Source: Alphaproteobacteria bacterium (GTDB taxonomy: Bacteria; Pseudomonadota; Alphaproteobacteria; MPNO01; UBA2964). Taken from it: a stretch of DNA of 32,175 nucleotides. The notes under the pieces were generated by a model that searched no databases, was not told the DNA's origin, and was given only the letters and a program-made list of their open reading frames with translations. The stretch is taken from positions 1 through 32,175 of the forward strand of contig WHUE01000047.1 in NCBI GenBank assembly GCA_009377375.1. The letters are read 5' to 3'. Shown piece by piece: positions 15,465 to 23,820 of this stretch (within the stretch, counting starts at the first letter, position 1; each line of letters starts with the position of its first letter). Made by a program: the position numbers and the translations under genes.

Positions 15465-16888
15465 CAGCTTCGGCCGTAGACGTCGTCGTAGCGCACGATG
15501 TCGTCTTCGCCGAGATAGCTGCCGGACTGGATCTCGATCAGGTTGAGCGGCACCTTGCCGGGGTTTTCCAGCCGGTGCTGGGTGTTCGGCGGAATATAGG
15601 TCGACTCGTTCTCGTTCAGCACGAAGGTCTTCTCGCCGCAGGTGACCCGGGCGGCGCCGTTGACGACGATCCAGTGCTCGGCGCGATGGTGGTGCAGCTG
15701 CAGCGACAGCGCCGCCCCGGTGTTCACCGTGATGCGCTTCACTTGGAACCGGTCGCCGTCATGCACCGTCTGGTAGTAGCCCCAGGGGCGGTAGACGCGT
15801 GGGTGCGTCACCGGCTCCATCCGGTTGCGCGACTTCAGCATGTCGACCATGACGCGCACGTCCTGCGCCCTGTCCCGCGGCACGACAAGCACGGAATCGT
15901 CGGTGTCGACCACGATCAGGTCGCGCACGCCGATCGCGGCGACCAGCCGGCTCTCGCTGCGCAGGTAGGAATTCTCCGAATCGAGGGCGATGGCGTCGCC
16001 GATGAGGACGTTGCCGCTGCCGTCCTTGGCGCCGGTCTCCCATAGCGCGTCCCACGAGCCGACATCGTTCCAGCCGATATCGGCCGGAACCACGGCGGCG
16101 TCTTCCGTGTGCTCCATTACCGCGTAATCGATCGAGCGCGACGGGGCGGCCTCGAACGCCCTGGCGCCCAGCCGCATGAAGTCCAGATCGGATTCCATGC
16201 CGGCCAGCGCCTCGCGGCAGCGCGCCACCATGTCCGGCTCCAGCCGTTCCAACTCCTCGAGATAGCGTCTGGCCGAAAACAGGAACATGCCGCTGTTCCA
16301 GTCATAGCCGCCGGCCGCCAGGTATTTCTCGGCCGTCGCCCGGTCCGGCTTCTCGACGAACTCGGCCACGGCGTAGCAGCCGTTCTGGCCCTTCAGCGGG
16401 GCGCCCCGGTGGATATAGCCGTAGCCGGTTTCCGGCGTCGTGGGCTTGATGCCGAATGTCACCAGTTTGCCCTTGGCGGCGGCGCCCGCGCCGCCTGTCA
16501 CCGCGCTCTGGAAAGCCAGCGTATCGCGGATGGTGTGGTCGGACGGCATCAGCAGCATCAGCGCGTTCTCGTCCTCCAGCATCAGCGCCGCCACCGCGGC
16601 GGCCGGCGCCGTATTGCGCCCCACCGGTTCCAGCACGATGGCGCGGGGCGTGACGCCAAGCTCGCGCAGCTGTTCGGCGACGATGAAGCGGTGCTCCACG
16701 TTGCACACCAGCACCGGGTCGGCAAAGCGGGCCGAGTTGCCCACCCTCGCCACCGTTTCCTGCAGCAGGCTCCGGTCGCTGGTCAGCGCGAGAAGCTGCT
16801 TGGGAAAGCTCTCGCGCGACATCGGCCAGAGCCGCGTGCCGGCTCCGCCGGAAAGGATAACCGGGGTGATCTTCGCAGTGTCCGCCAT
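15464..16888 (-). CDS. manC: Mannose-1-phosphate guanylyltransferase / mannose-6-phosphate isomerase
   Basis: A 474-aa type-II bifunctional enzyme that makes GDP-mannose (also named cpsB or algA). The N-terminal nucleotidyltransferase has LSGGAGTRLWPMSR (12-25), QLLAL, and later EFVEKPD and GWNDVGSW. The C-terminal ~120 residues form the cupin-type isomerase domain, with YRPWGYYQ and the metal-binding QLHHHRAEHW. The ATG at 16888 has AGGA upstream and gives the usual N-terminus; a longer frame from TTG at 16933 is less likely. GDP-mannose feeds exopolysaccharide and lipopolysaccharide. A weak TTGGCA/TAACAA promoter pair (16958-16963 and 16934-16939, 18-bp spacer) lies upstream. Confidence 0.95.
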   Translation of the reverse strand: MADTAKITPVILSGGAGTRLWPMSRESFPKQLLALTSDRSLLQETVARVGNSARFADPVLVCNVEHRFIVAEQLRELGVTPRAIVLEPVGRNTAPAAAVAALMLEDENALMLLMPSDHTIRDTLAFQSAVTGGAGAAAKGKLVTFGIKPTTPETGYGYIHRGAPLKGQNGCYAVAEFVEKPDRATAEKYLAAGGYDWNSGMFLFSARRYLEELERLEPDMVARCREALAGMESDLDFMRLGARAFEAAPSRSIDYAVMEHTEDAAVVPADIGWNDVGSWDALWETGAKDGSGNVLIGDAIALDSENSYLRSESRLVAAIGVRDLIVVDTDDSVLVVPRDRAQDVRVMVDMLKSRNRMEPVTHPRVYRPWGYYQTVHDGDRFQVKRITVNTGAALSLQLHHHRAEHWIVVNGAARVTCGEKTFVLNENESTYIPPNTQHRLENPGKVPLNLIEIQSGSYLGEDDIVRYDDVYGRS

Positions 16889-17416
16889 CGCCGTCCTGTT
16901 CCTGCCGTGTGCATCGCCGCCGTGCGGACCCAATTGTTAGCCCAGTTCGCCGACCTGTGCCAATGATCGTTGGGCGACGGGCGCGCCGCCGCGGTGCCGG
17001 GGGCGGTCCTTTCGTGGAGGGCTATGCGTCCCCGTCCGTGCCGGGCCTGCGCGCCCGGCGACTTGCCGATCGATACCGTAGATCATGCCCCGGCAGCCGG
17101 CCTAGAGACGTCCGTCGGCCCGGCCGGTATGGAATTATACGTTTTCGCCGCTCATATCCTGATTCGGGAGGCGTCGCGGGTTGGCATCGACATGCGGGAA
17201 ATTTGCCGGTTCGTATACGTTTCGTTAATTTCTCTCACCATATGACAATCTGTGCTTGGGGCGCGTGCACAGACGGTGGCTTTCCCTCTTCCATCCGGTA
17301 AGTATAGGAAATCAAAGACGGACTGGCACTGTTAACCAGGATGTTGTATGGGTATTCCAGCGCTCGTGAGTTTCGGTCCGTGTGGGCCGGAAAAGACCTT
17401 TCAGGAGGTATAAGAA
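16889..17416. other. Long non-coding region upstream of the lipoprotein gene
   Basis: About 530 bases with no believable gene; the open frames here lack family features and ribosome binding sites. GC drops after 17130. TATACGTTT occurs twice in direct orientation (17136-17144 and 17214-17222, 78 bp apart). A hairpin with arms CGGTCC (17374-17379) and GGGCCG (17384-17389) lies 28 nt before the lipoprotein ATG and probably sits in its mRNA leader. A TTGGCA/TAACAA pair on the minus strand near 16934-16963 may serve manC. A small RNA cannot be excluded. Confidence 0.4.
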
Positions 17417-17710
17417 ATGAAGCTTGCTAAGAATCTCGTCGTCGCCGCGCTGCCTTTGGCGCTGCTCGTTGGCTGTGAAACCATGAGCGAATCGGACAGG
17501 TCGTCCGTCGAGAAGGCCAATATGGCCGCCGAATCCGCCAAGGCCGATGCCAGCCAGGCGGTCAGCGCGGCGCAGAAGGCGGCCAGCGATGCGGCCGCCG
17601 CGGCCCGTTCGGCGGAGCAGGCGGCCCGCGCCGCCGAGGCTGCGGCTGCGGAAGCACGTGCCGCCGGCGACAAGGCCGACCGCGTCTTCCGCCGGGGCCT
17701 GCGCAAGTAG
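17417..17710 (+). CDS. Lpp/OprI-like alanine-rich outer-membrane lipoprotein
   Basis: A 97-aa precursor. The signal peptide ends in the lipobox LLVGC, with Cys20 as the lipidated residue. The mature part is an uninterrupted alanine-rich helix with heptad character (residues ~30-88), and the protein ends RRGLRK. A C-terminal lysine after a basic residue is how Lpp and Pseudomonas OprI end, where that lysine is joined to peptidoglycan. It has a strong AGGAGGT ribosome binding site 8 nt upstream. The neighbouring convergent gene encodes an L,D-transpeptidase, the enzyme class that makes this bond. The lipoprotein call is firm; peptidoglycan attachment is inference. The missing Asp at +2 (Glu21 instead) agrees with outer-membrane sorting. 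Confidence 0.85.
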   Translation: MKLAKNLVVAALPLALLVGCETMSESDRSSVEKANMAAESAKADASQAVSAAQKAASDAAAAARSAEQAARAAEAAAAEARAAGDKADRVFRRGLRK

Positions 17711-17759
17711 GCTGACTCCCGGCCCGGTCGGGCCGGATCGACCGGAAGCCGGCGTCAGC
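17711..17759. terminator. Bidirectional terminator between the lipoprotein and L,D-transpeptidase genes
   Basis: A perfect 8-bp stem CCGGCCCG (17719-17726) / CGGGCCGG (17729-17736), inside an outer inverted repeat GCTGAC (17711-17716) / GTCAGC (17754-17759). It begins right after the lipoprotein stop, and its far arm covers the transpeptidase stop codon. There is no clear T-tract, but the convergent position and very stable stem support termination. Confidence 0.55.
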
Positions 17760-18732
17760 CTTCGGAGGACGCCGCTTCCCCCGGTTTCAGGATCGGAACA
17801 GGGACGCCTGCCCGCTCGGCTTCCGCGCGGTGCACGGCGTCCCAGTCGATTCTGTGGGCGTGCTCGCCGGCCGCCGCCGTCACCTTGTAGGCGAGTTCCG
17901 CAATCTTCGCCGGCGTCATGGGATCGCCGGCCTCCAGTTCGTCCGACTGGACCGGGTTGGGATGAATCTCCAGCACCAGTTCGCCGTCGCGGCGGCCGAT
18001 CTTGGCCTCCTGCGCCACCACCGCGACCGGCAGGCCGATCTTGATGCGCGGGAAGAGCTGCGCGATGTCTTCCGGATACAGCCGGACGCAGCCATGGCTG
18101 ACCCGCCGGCCGACGCCATAGGGGCGGTTCGTGCCGTGGATCAGGTATCCGCTCCAGCCCAGATACATCGCGTGGCGGCCCAGCGGGTTGTCCGGGCCGG
18201 GCCGCACCACGGCCGGCAATGTCGGATCCTCCTTGCGGATGGATTTCGGCGGATACCAGCTCGGCAGGAATTTCTTGCGGACGATCGCGGTCTTGCCGCG
18301 CGGCGTGCCCCAGGCGTCGCGCCCGGTGCCGACCGGATAGGACTCGGTCGCGCCGCCGCCACGCGGAAAATAATAGATCCGCTGGTCGGAGATGTTGAGC
18401 ACCAGCCCCTCGCGCGGGCCGTCCGGCAGCACATGCTCGCCGGGCAGGATGATTTCCGTTCCCTCGCCGGGGATCCACGGATCGACCCCGCGGTTGGTCG
18501 CGACCAGCTCGGTGAATCCCAGATTGTATTGCCGCGCCAGGTCGATCAGCGTGTCGTTCTTGACCGCGATGTGACGGCGCATCCGGCCGATCACCGGGTT
18601 GATTCCGACCGCCGGTCCCGGCGCGGCTGCCGGAGCGGAGGCCGCCAAGGCGCAGCCGGGCGTGGCCATGACGGCCATGAGCGCGCCGGCGGCGGCGCAG
18701 AAGCTGCGGCGGTCGACTGTCGAGTCGGACAT
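17755..18732 (-). CDS. LysM and L,D-transpeptidase (YkuD) domain protein
   Basis: A 325-aa exported enzyme of the ErfK/YbiS/YcfS type. The N-terminus has a twin-arginine-like signal (DRRSFC, then a hydrophobic stretch to about residue 30, with an ALA cleavage site). A LysM peptidoglycan-binding domain spans 54-97. The YkuD domain runs from ~105 to 240, with His199 (IHG) and the catalytic Cys215 in SHGCVR. Such enzymes cross-link peptidoglycan or attach outer-membrane proteins to it. It faces the Lpp-like lipoprotein gene. The ATG at 18732 has GAGGA upstream and is the only start that gives a proper signal peptide; a longer frame upstream was rejected. Confidence 0.93.
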   Translation of the reverse strand: MSDSTVDRRSFCAAAGALMAVMATPGCALAASAPAAAPGPAVGINPVIGRMRRHIAVKNDTLIDLARQYNLGFTELVATNRGVDPWIPGEGTEIILPGEHVLPDGPREGLVLNISDQRIYYFPRGGGATESYPVGTGRDAWGTPRGKTAIVRKKFLPSWYPPKSIRKEDPTLPAVVRPGPDNPLGRHAMYLGWSGYLIHGTNRPYGVGRRVSHGCVRLYPEDIAQLFPRIKIGLPVAVVAQEAKIGRRDGELVLEIHPNPVQSDELEAGDPMTPAKIAELAYKVTAAAGEHAHRIDWDAVHRAEAERAGVPVPILKPGEAASSEG

Positions 18733-18814
18733 GGTCCTCGGCTTTCCTTCCCGTTGCATGCCGGTGCGGCGGCGCCGCGCCATGGCGCAACAAAGGGACT
18801 GAATGGTTAACGAA

Positions 18815-18833
18815 CGCTGAACCAATATCAGCG
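18815..18833. promoter_or_regulatory. Inverted repeat in the divergent promoter region
   Basis: CGCTGA (18815-18820) and TCAGCG (18828-18833) are perfect 6-bp arms with a 7-bp spacer, between the divergent L,D-transpeptidase and ubiX genes. A dimeric regulator site is possible; no regulator gene is adjacent. Confidence 0.3.
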
Positions 18834-18904
18834 ACATCGCGCCGGTTCAATCGATCGTTGTGCCCGATCGCGCCGCCTATGGCGGCCATCCGGCGCCGTC
18901 CGGT

Positions 18905-18933
18905 TCGACAAAACCCCGATTCCGCACTATAAA
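18905..18933 (+). promoter_or_regulatory. Sigma-70-type promoter of ubiX
   Basis: -35 TCGACA (18905-18910), 17-bp spacer, -10 TATAAA (18928-18933); each hexamer matches consensus at five of six bases. The expected transcription start near 18940 gives a leader of about 24 nt before the ubiX ATG. Confidence 0.6.
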
Positions 18934-18963
18934 CGCGACACCGCGTGAGATTAGGGCAGGGGT

Positions 18964-19581
18964 ATGAAGAGACTGATTATCGGCATCACCGGCGCGACCG
19001 GCACGATCTACGGCTGGCGGCTGATGGAGATGCTGCGCAGCGAGGGCGACACCGAGATCCACCTGGTGATGAGCCCGTCGGCCAAGCTCACGCTCAAGAT
19101 GGAGCACGACGTCGAGCTGGACTACATCTACAGCCTCGCGCACGAGGTGCATCAGCCGGGCAATATCGGCGCTTCCATCTCCTCGGGATCGTTCGCCACC
19201 GAGGGCATGATCATCGCGCCGTGCTCGATCAAGACGATGTCGAACATCGCCTTCGGCAACACCGGCGACCTGATGAGCCGCGCCGCCGACGTGGTGCTCA
19301 AGGAAGGCCGCAAGCTGGTGGTCGCGATCCGCGAGACCCCGCTGCACGCCGGCCACCTGGAAAGCCTGACGAAGCTGGCCCGGCTCGGCGTCGTGATCTT
19401 CCCGCCGGTGCCCGCCTTCTACAACCGGCCCAAGACGCTGCTCGACATCGTCGACCAGAGCTGCATGCGCATGCTCGACCAGTTCGACATCCATGTCGAG
19501 ACCGCCCCCCGCTGGGGCGAGGAAGGCGGCGTTCCCGCCGTCGGCCAGAAGATCGAAGGTGGCAAGATCGCCGGGGAATAG
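18964..19581 (+). CDS. ubiX: Flavin prenyltransferase, UbiX family
   Basis: A 205-aa flavoprotein that makes prenylated FMN, the cofactor of UbiD-type decarboxylases, in ubiquinone synthesis or aromatic-acid breakdown. Visible family motifs are GITGATG (7-13), ISSGSF, the APCSIKTMSNIA stretch, RETPLH and PPVPAFY. The length and N-terminus match UbiX. AGGGGT is the ribosome binding site. No ubiD is in the window, so its partner must be elsewhere. The gene stands alone on the plus strand, with a good promoter before it and a hairpin terminator after it. It could serve either pathway; the sequence alone does not decide. Confidence 0.93.
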   Translation: MKRLIIGITGATGTIYGWRLMEMLRSEGDTEIHLVMSPSAKLTLKMEHDVELDYIYSLAHEVHQPGNIGASISSGSFATEGMIIAPCSIKTMSNIAFGNTGDLMSRAADVVLKEGRKLVVAIRETPLHAGHLESLTKLARLGVVIFPPVPAFYNRPKTLLDIVDQSCMRMLDQFDIHVETAPRWGEEGGVPAVGQKIEGGKIAGE

Positions 19582-19601
19582 GCGTCTGCGAGACTGCTGA
19601 A

Positions 19602-19636
19602 AACGAACGGCGGCCGGTGGGCCGCCGTCGTTCGTT
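19602..19636. terminator. Bidirectional terminator after ubiX
   Basis: Arms AACGAACG (19602-19609) and CGTTCGTT (19629-19636), continued by GCGGCC (19610-19615) / GGCCGC (19620-19625) with a 3-nt bulge (19626-19628) and a 4-nt loop. It sits between two convergent genes. The A-rich left side and TTCGTT right side give partial T-tracts in both directions. Confidence 0.6.
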
Positions 19637-19654
19637 CCGTCGCGTGGGCTCCGC

Positions 19655-20389
19655 TCACACCACCGATTTTTCGTCCTCGAAGGCCTTGCGCTCCGCGTCC
19701 TTCTTCGCGTCGAACTCGGCGTTCGCGCGTTCGCGTTCGGCGTCGACGTAGAAGCTCTCGGGATAATACGCGCTGAAATCGCCGGCGACCCGCTCGAAGG
19801 GGAAGTCCGACCAGATGCCGTGGTCGGCGATGTATTCCATGTGGCGGCGGCCCTGGGCGTCGAATTCCTGGAACAGCGCGTTGGCCTCGCCGTCGAACTC
19901 GGTCGGCAGCACGTCGAACTTCTCGCACAGCTCGATGTTGAAGGCCGGCGCGGCCTTCACCCAGTTGCCGTCGATATGGATGACGGCGTAGCCGTGATGC
20001 AGGAACTTCTCGCAGCCGCCCATGATATGGGCCAGCCGCTCGGTGCAGAGATGGTTGAGCACGTCGGACAGGCCGATTCCGGCGGGGATGCCGACGGCGC
20101 GGCAGCAGGCGACCAGCAAATTCGCCTTGGGCAGGCAGAACCCCGCCTTCGCCGCCAGCACGCTGGACGCCTTGAACAGGTCGCGCTCCAGCCGGATGCG
20201 GTAGGGGTCGTAGCGGATGCCGTCACGCACCGCGTAGTAGAGCTTGACCGCCTTTTCCTTCGCCGTCGCCGCGCCGCGCACGGAGTCGAAGGCGAAGCGG
20301 CGGACCGGCTCCTGGTCGAAGTCGAAAAACTCCGTGGGCTTCAGGTATTCGGGGCCCACCTCGGGCACGCCCTTTTCGATGAATTCCAT
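19655..20389 (-). CDS. Transglutaminase-like superfamily protein
   Basis: A 244-aa protein with a transglutaminase/papain-like core. The probable nucleophile is Cys85 (AGFCLPKANLL) and the probable catalytic His is His132 (HHGYAVIHI). The place of the usual third residue (Asp in WVPVDPT of classic members) reads WVKAAPA, so the triad is either incomplete or finished by another residue such as Asn151. The C-terminal ~40 residues are strongly charged. No signal peptide is seen, so it is probably cytosolic. GAGGA lies about 10 nt before the ATG. It is 76 nt downstream of the amidase gene on the same strand and may be co-transcribed. The substrate is unknown; a protease or peptidase role is possible. 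Confidence 0.85.
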   Translation of the reverse strand: MEFIEKGVPEVGPEYLKPTEFFDFDQEPVRRFAFDSVRGAATAKEKAVKLYYAVRDGIRYDPYRIRLERDLFKASSVLAAKAGFCLPKANLLVACCRAVGIPAGIGLSDVLNHLCTERLAHIMGGCEKFLHHGYAVIHIDGNWVKAAPAFNIELCEKFDVLPTEFDGEANALFQEFDAQGRRHMEYIADHGIWSDFPFERVAGDFSAYYPESFYVDAERERANAEFDAKKDAERKAFEDEKSVV

Positions 20390-20465
20390 ATCGCGGTCCG
20401 TCCTCGCTGGTGTGCTTTCCTAGATAGAGCCGGCGGCGGCCTTGGGCAACCGTCGCCGCTGCGGC

Positions 20466-21806
20466 CTATTCCCGCAGCGCGGCCTCGACCGCGCGGCCGA
20501 TGGCGAGCAGCCGGGCGTCGCCCATGGTCTCTCCGACGACCATCAGCCCGCAGGGCGCGCCCCCCGGCTCGTGCATCGGGATGCTGAGCGCGCAGCGGTC
20601 GAGGAAGTTGAAGCAGAACGTGTTGCGCAGCATCAGGATGTTTGCGGCGGTATAGAAGTTTTCGTCCGCTTCCAGCGCGGCGATGGGCGGGGCGACGATC
20701 GCCGTGGTCGGCAGGATCACGGCGTCGAACGGCGCGGTCACGGCGTCGGCCTCGCGGATCAGCGCCTCCCGGGCGCGCAGCACGTCGTAATAGTCGGCGG
20801 CGGAAAGGCCACTGGCGCGCCGGATGCGGGTGGCGACGCGCGGGTCGTACTCGGCCTCGTGCGCCTCGATCTGGCGGCGGTGGACGGCCCATGCCTCGGC
20901 ATAGATGCCGCCGCCCGCGTTGATCTCCGGAATCCGGCCGAGCGGCGCAAACGTAATGTCGCTGATCTGCGCGCCGGCGGTCGCGAGCCTGAAGGCCGCC
21001 GCCTGGAAGCGCTGCGCCACCACGTCGTCCAGATGCTCGAACACCAGCGTCCGCGGCACGGCGAGGCGCAGCCCCTTCAGCGGCAGGGCCGACGGCGCTT
21101 CGACAGACGCGCCTGCCATCGCGGCGTCGAGCAGCGCGCAGCAGGAGACGGTCGGCGCCAGCGGCCCGACCGAATCGAGCGAGTGCGCCAGCGGCCAGGC
21201 GCCTTCGGTGGGGATACGCTGCGCGGTAGGCTTGAAACCAGTCAGCCCGCAGAGCGCCGCCGGAATGCGGACCGACCCGCCGGTATCCGATCCGATGGCC
21301 GCCGCCGCCATGCCGTCGGTCACCGATACCGCCGCGCCCGAGGACGACCCGCCGGGGATGCGCCGCGTCTTGCGGTCCCACGGATTGGCGGGGGTGCCGT
21401 AATGCGGGTTCATCCCGAGCCCGGAATAGGCGAACTCGGTCATGTTCGTCCGCCCGATCACGATGGCGCCGGCGGCGCGGAGCCGGGCGATGGCGGGCGC
21501 GTCGGCCGCGGCCGGTTCGGCGTCGCGCAGCAGCCGCGACCCCGCCGTGGTGACGTCGCCGGCGAGGTCGAACAGGTCCTTCACCGAGATCGGGAGTCCG
21601 GCCAGCGGCGGCTGCTTCACGCCGGCGTCGCGCAGGGCGTCGCTGGCGTCGGCGGCGGCCAGCGCCGCGCGGTCATGGATCTTGAGAAAGACGCGGGCGC
21701 CTTCGCCGTCGGCGTCCCGGATGTGCGCCAGCGCGTCCTCCACCAGCGAGCGGCTTGTCGTGCGCCCGGTCTGCAGGCCGGCGGCGAGTTCGTGCAGCGG
21801 GGTCAT
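20466..21806 (-). CDS. Amidase of the amidase-signature family
   Basis: A 446-aa amidase. The Ser-cisSer-Lys triad is visible: Lys76 (SVKDLFD), cis-Ser in GGSSSG (around 154-155) and nucleophile Ser178 in GSDTGGSVR. The length fits AtzF/GatA-like amidases. The lack of gatB/gatC neighbours and the divergent C-terminus argue against GatA. The ATG at 21806 has GAGGA upstream; the longer TTG/GTG-type extension has none. It is divergent from the MFS transporter gene across 101 nt, so a linked role in uptake and hydrolysis of an amide compound is plausible but unproven. Confidence 0.92.
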   Translation of the reverse strand: MTPLHELAAGLQTGRTTSRSLVEDALAHIRDADGEGARVFLKIHDRAALAAADASDALRDAGVKQPPLAGLPISVKDLFDLAGDVTTAGSRLLRDAEPAAADAPAIARLRAAGAIVIGRTNMTEFAYSGLGMNPHYGTPANPWDRKTRRIPGGSSSGAAVSVTDGMAAAAIGSDTGGSVRIPAALCGLTGFKPTAQRIPTEGAWPLAHSLDSVGPLAPTVSCCALLDAAMAGASVEAPSALPLKGLRLAVPRTLVFEHLDDVVAQRFQAAAFRLATAGAQISDITFAPLGRIPEINAGGGIYAEAWAVHRRQIEAHEAEYDPRVATRIRRASGLSAADYYDVLRAREALIREADAVTAPFDAVILPTTAIVAPPIAALEADENFYTAANILMLRNTFCFNFLDRCALSIPMHEPGGAPCGLMVVGETMGDARLLAIGRAVEAALRE

Positions 21807-21907
21807 CGGTCCTCGACGGGTTTTGCGGCAAGGCGGGCGCCGCCAGCGTATCCGCGCGCCCGCCGGTGTCAACCGGGCCTGGGTTGCCCGCCGTGCGGGC
21901 GCGGTTT

Positions 21908-23239
21908 ATGACCGGTGGCGGCCAGCCGCCAGAACCAGGGATCCCAGCGTTGCCGGACATCCATCCAGCCAGCCCCGCGCGCCTGCCGGGCGCGGGCGTC
22001 ATCGCCGTCACGGTGCTGGCGCCGTTCGCGGCCGGCTACTTCCTGTCCTATCTTTTCCGCACCGCGAACGTTGTGATCGCGCCGAACCTCGCGCACGATC
22101 TCGGGCTCAGCGCCGCCGAACTGGGGCTGCTGACCAGCATCTATTTCATCGTCTTCGCCGCGTTCCAGATCCCGCTCGGCATCCTGCTGGACCGGTTCGG
22201 TCCGCGCCGGGTGCAGGCGTCGCTGCTGGTGTTCGCCGCGGCCGGGGCCGGGCTGTTCGCGGTCGGCGAGGGGTTCCTCGCGGTCGCGGCGGGGCGCGGG
22301 CTGATCGGGCTCGGTGTATCGGGCTGCCTGATGGCGGCGATCAAGGCGAACGTGCAGTGGTGGCCGCGCGAGAAGCTGCCGCTCGTCAACGGCATCGTCG
22401 GCGCCTGTGGCAGCATCGGCGCGCTCAGTGCCACCGTGCCGGTGGAGCTGGCGCTGCATCTCGTCGGCTGGCGGACGGTGTTCGTCGTCCTTGCGGCGGC
22501 GACCGCGGCCCTGGCGGCGGCAACGCTGATCGTCGTGCCGGAACGCGACGCGGGCGCCCGGAGCACGGGCGGTGGGGTCCGCGGCCAGCTTCGCGACATG
22601 GCGCAGATCTACGGTAACGGCTACTTCTGGCGCATCTGCATCATGGTCTTCGTCCACAGCAGCGCCTTCCTCGGCTACCAGACGCTGTGGATGGGCCCAT
22701 GGCTGCGCGACGTCGCCGGAATGGGCGCGGCGGAGGCGGCGGAGACCCTGCTCTGGTTCAACGGCGGCATGGCGGTCGGCGTGATCTCCATCGGCGCGGT
22801 GTCGGAGCGGCTGCAGCGCGTCGGCGTGCGGCCCCTCGCCGTGATCTGCGTCGCATTCGTCGGCTCCATCGCCACCCAGGCTATGCTGGCCTTCGGTCAT
22901 ACCGCGCTGGCGCTGCCGCTGTGCATCGCCTTCGGCTATTTCGGCTCGGCGAGCCTGCTGGTCTACGCCGTGCTGGGCCAGACCTTCCCGGCGCGTCTCG
23001 CCGGGCGGGTGAACACGGCACAGAACATGATGATCTTCGCCGGCGCCTTCGCGGCGCAGTGGGGCATCGGCGCGATCATCAACCTGTGGCCGCCGGTGGC
23101 GGAAGGCCGCTACCTGCCGGAGGCGCACCAGGCGGCGTTCCTGACCATGATCGCGCTGGAGCTCGCCGCGATGGCCTGGTTCCTGATCGCCCCGTACCGT
23201 CCGCCCGCTGTTGACAAGGATGTGCCCGCCGCGCGTTGA
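21908..23239 (+). CDS. Major facilitator superfamily transporter
   Basis: A 443-aa inner-membrane transporter with about 12 hydrophobic segments. The loop 2-3 motif A is present as GILLDRFGPRR after the second helix. A cytoplasmic loop near the middle (VPERDAGARSTGGG) separates the two halves. The ATG at 21908 gives a short hydrophilic N-terminal tail; the frame stays open upstream into the opposite-strand amidase, which is not credible coding. The NUDIX gene begins 7 nt after its stop. The substrate is not predictable; the fold resembles carboxylate or drug transporters of this superfamily. Confidence 0.9.
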   Translation: MTGGGQPPEPGIPALPDIHPASPARLPGAGVIAVTVLAPFAAGYFLSYLFRTANVVIAPNLAHDLGLSAAELGLLTSIYFIVFAAFQIPLGILLDRFGPRRVQASLLVFAAAGAGLFAVGEGFLAVAAGRGLIGLGVSGCLMAAIKANVQWWPREKLPLVNGIVGACGSIGALSATVPVELALHLVGWRTVFVVLAAATAALAAATLIVVPERDAGARSTGGGVRGQLRDMAQIYGNGYFWRICIMVFVHSSAFLGYQTLWMGPWLRDVAGMGAAEAAETLLWFNGGMAVGVISIGAVSERLQRVGVRPLAVICVAFVGSIATQAMLAFGHTALALPLCIAFGYFGSASLLVYAVLGQTFPARLAGRVNTAQNMMIFAGAFAAQWGIGAIINLWPPVAEGRYLPEAHQAAFLTMIALELAAMAWFLIAPYRPPAVDKDVPAAR

Positions 23240-23246
23240 TGCCCCG

Positions 23247-23729
23247 ATGAACGATGCCGCCCCGAACCCGCGCCTCTATCCCGACCGGCCCTTCGTCGGC
23301 GTCGGCGTCGTCATCTTCCGCGGCGACGAGGTGCTGCTGGCCCAGCGCGGCAAGATGCCGCGGCGCTACGACTGGTCGATCCCCGGTGGCGCGCAGGAGC
23401 TGGGCGAGACCGTGTTCGAGGCCGGCATGCGCGAGATCCTGGAGGAGACCGGGCTGACGGTCGAGATTCTCGGCCTGGTCGACGTGGTCGACGCCATCAG
23501 CCGGGACGAGGACGGCCGGGTGCAGTTCCACTACACGCTGGTCGATCTGGTGGCGGAATGGCGCGCCGGCGAGGCGGTGGCCGATGACGATGTCGCCGCG
23601 CTGCAATGGGTCGACCTCGGCGCCCTGGACGGCGTCGAGATGAGGGAGGTGACCCGGGAAGTCATCCGTGAGGCGGACCGGAAACGGCGCGGCTTCGGCG
23701 ACCGGGCAGGGCTCGCCCGGTCGTTCTGA
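23247..23729 (+). CDS. NUDIX hydrolase
   Basis: A 160-aa pyrophosphohydrolase with a complete Nudix box (residues 48-70): Gly48, Glu54, then REILEETGL with the metal-binding Glu66-Glu67. The sequence just before it (YDWSIPGG) is typical of ADP-ribose or NADH-type members, but the substrate is unproven. The ATG at 23247 lies 7 nt after the MFS stop, so it is likely co-transcribed with it. The last codons carry an inverted repeat ACCGGGC/GCCCGGT (23701-23707 and 23715-23721), which may act as a terminator. Confidence 0.93.
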   Translation: MNDAAPNPRLYPDRPFVGVGVVIFRGDEVLLAQRGKMPRRYDWSIPGGAQELGETVFEAGMREILEETGLTVEILGLVDVVDAISRDEDGRVQFHYTLVDLVAEWRAGEAVADDDVAALQWVDLGALDGVEMREVTREVIREADRKRRGFGDRAGLARSF

Positions 23730-23820
23730 AATCCGTCCACCGGAATGACGCTCCGGCTTAACAAAAAATCAACCATGCAGGTTGTTCACTGCGCCTACGT
23801 CCAGATTACGGAGTAGCGCG

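Noticed and set aside
16970..17245. Possible 91-aa protein in the gap before the lipoprotein gene
   Set aside because: No ribosome binding site, no recognisable domain, unusual composition, and the region has the look of regulatory DNA.
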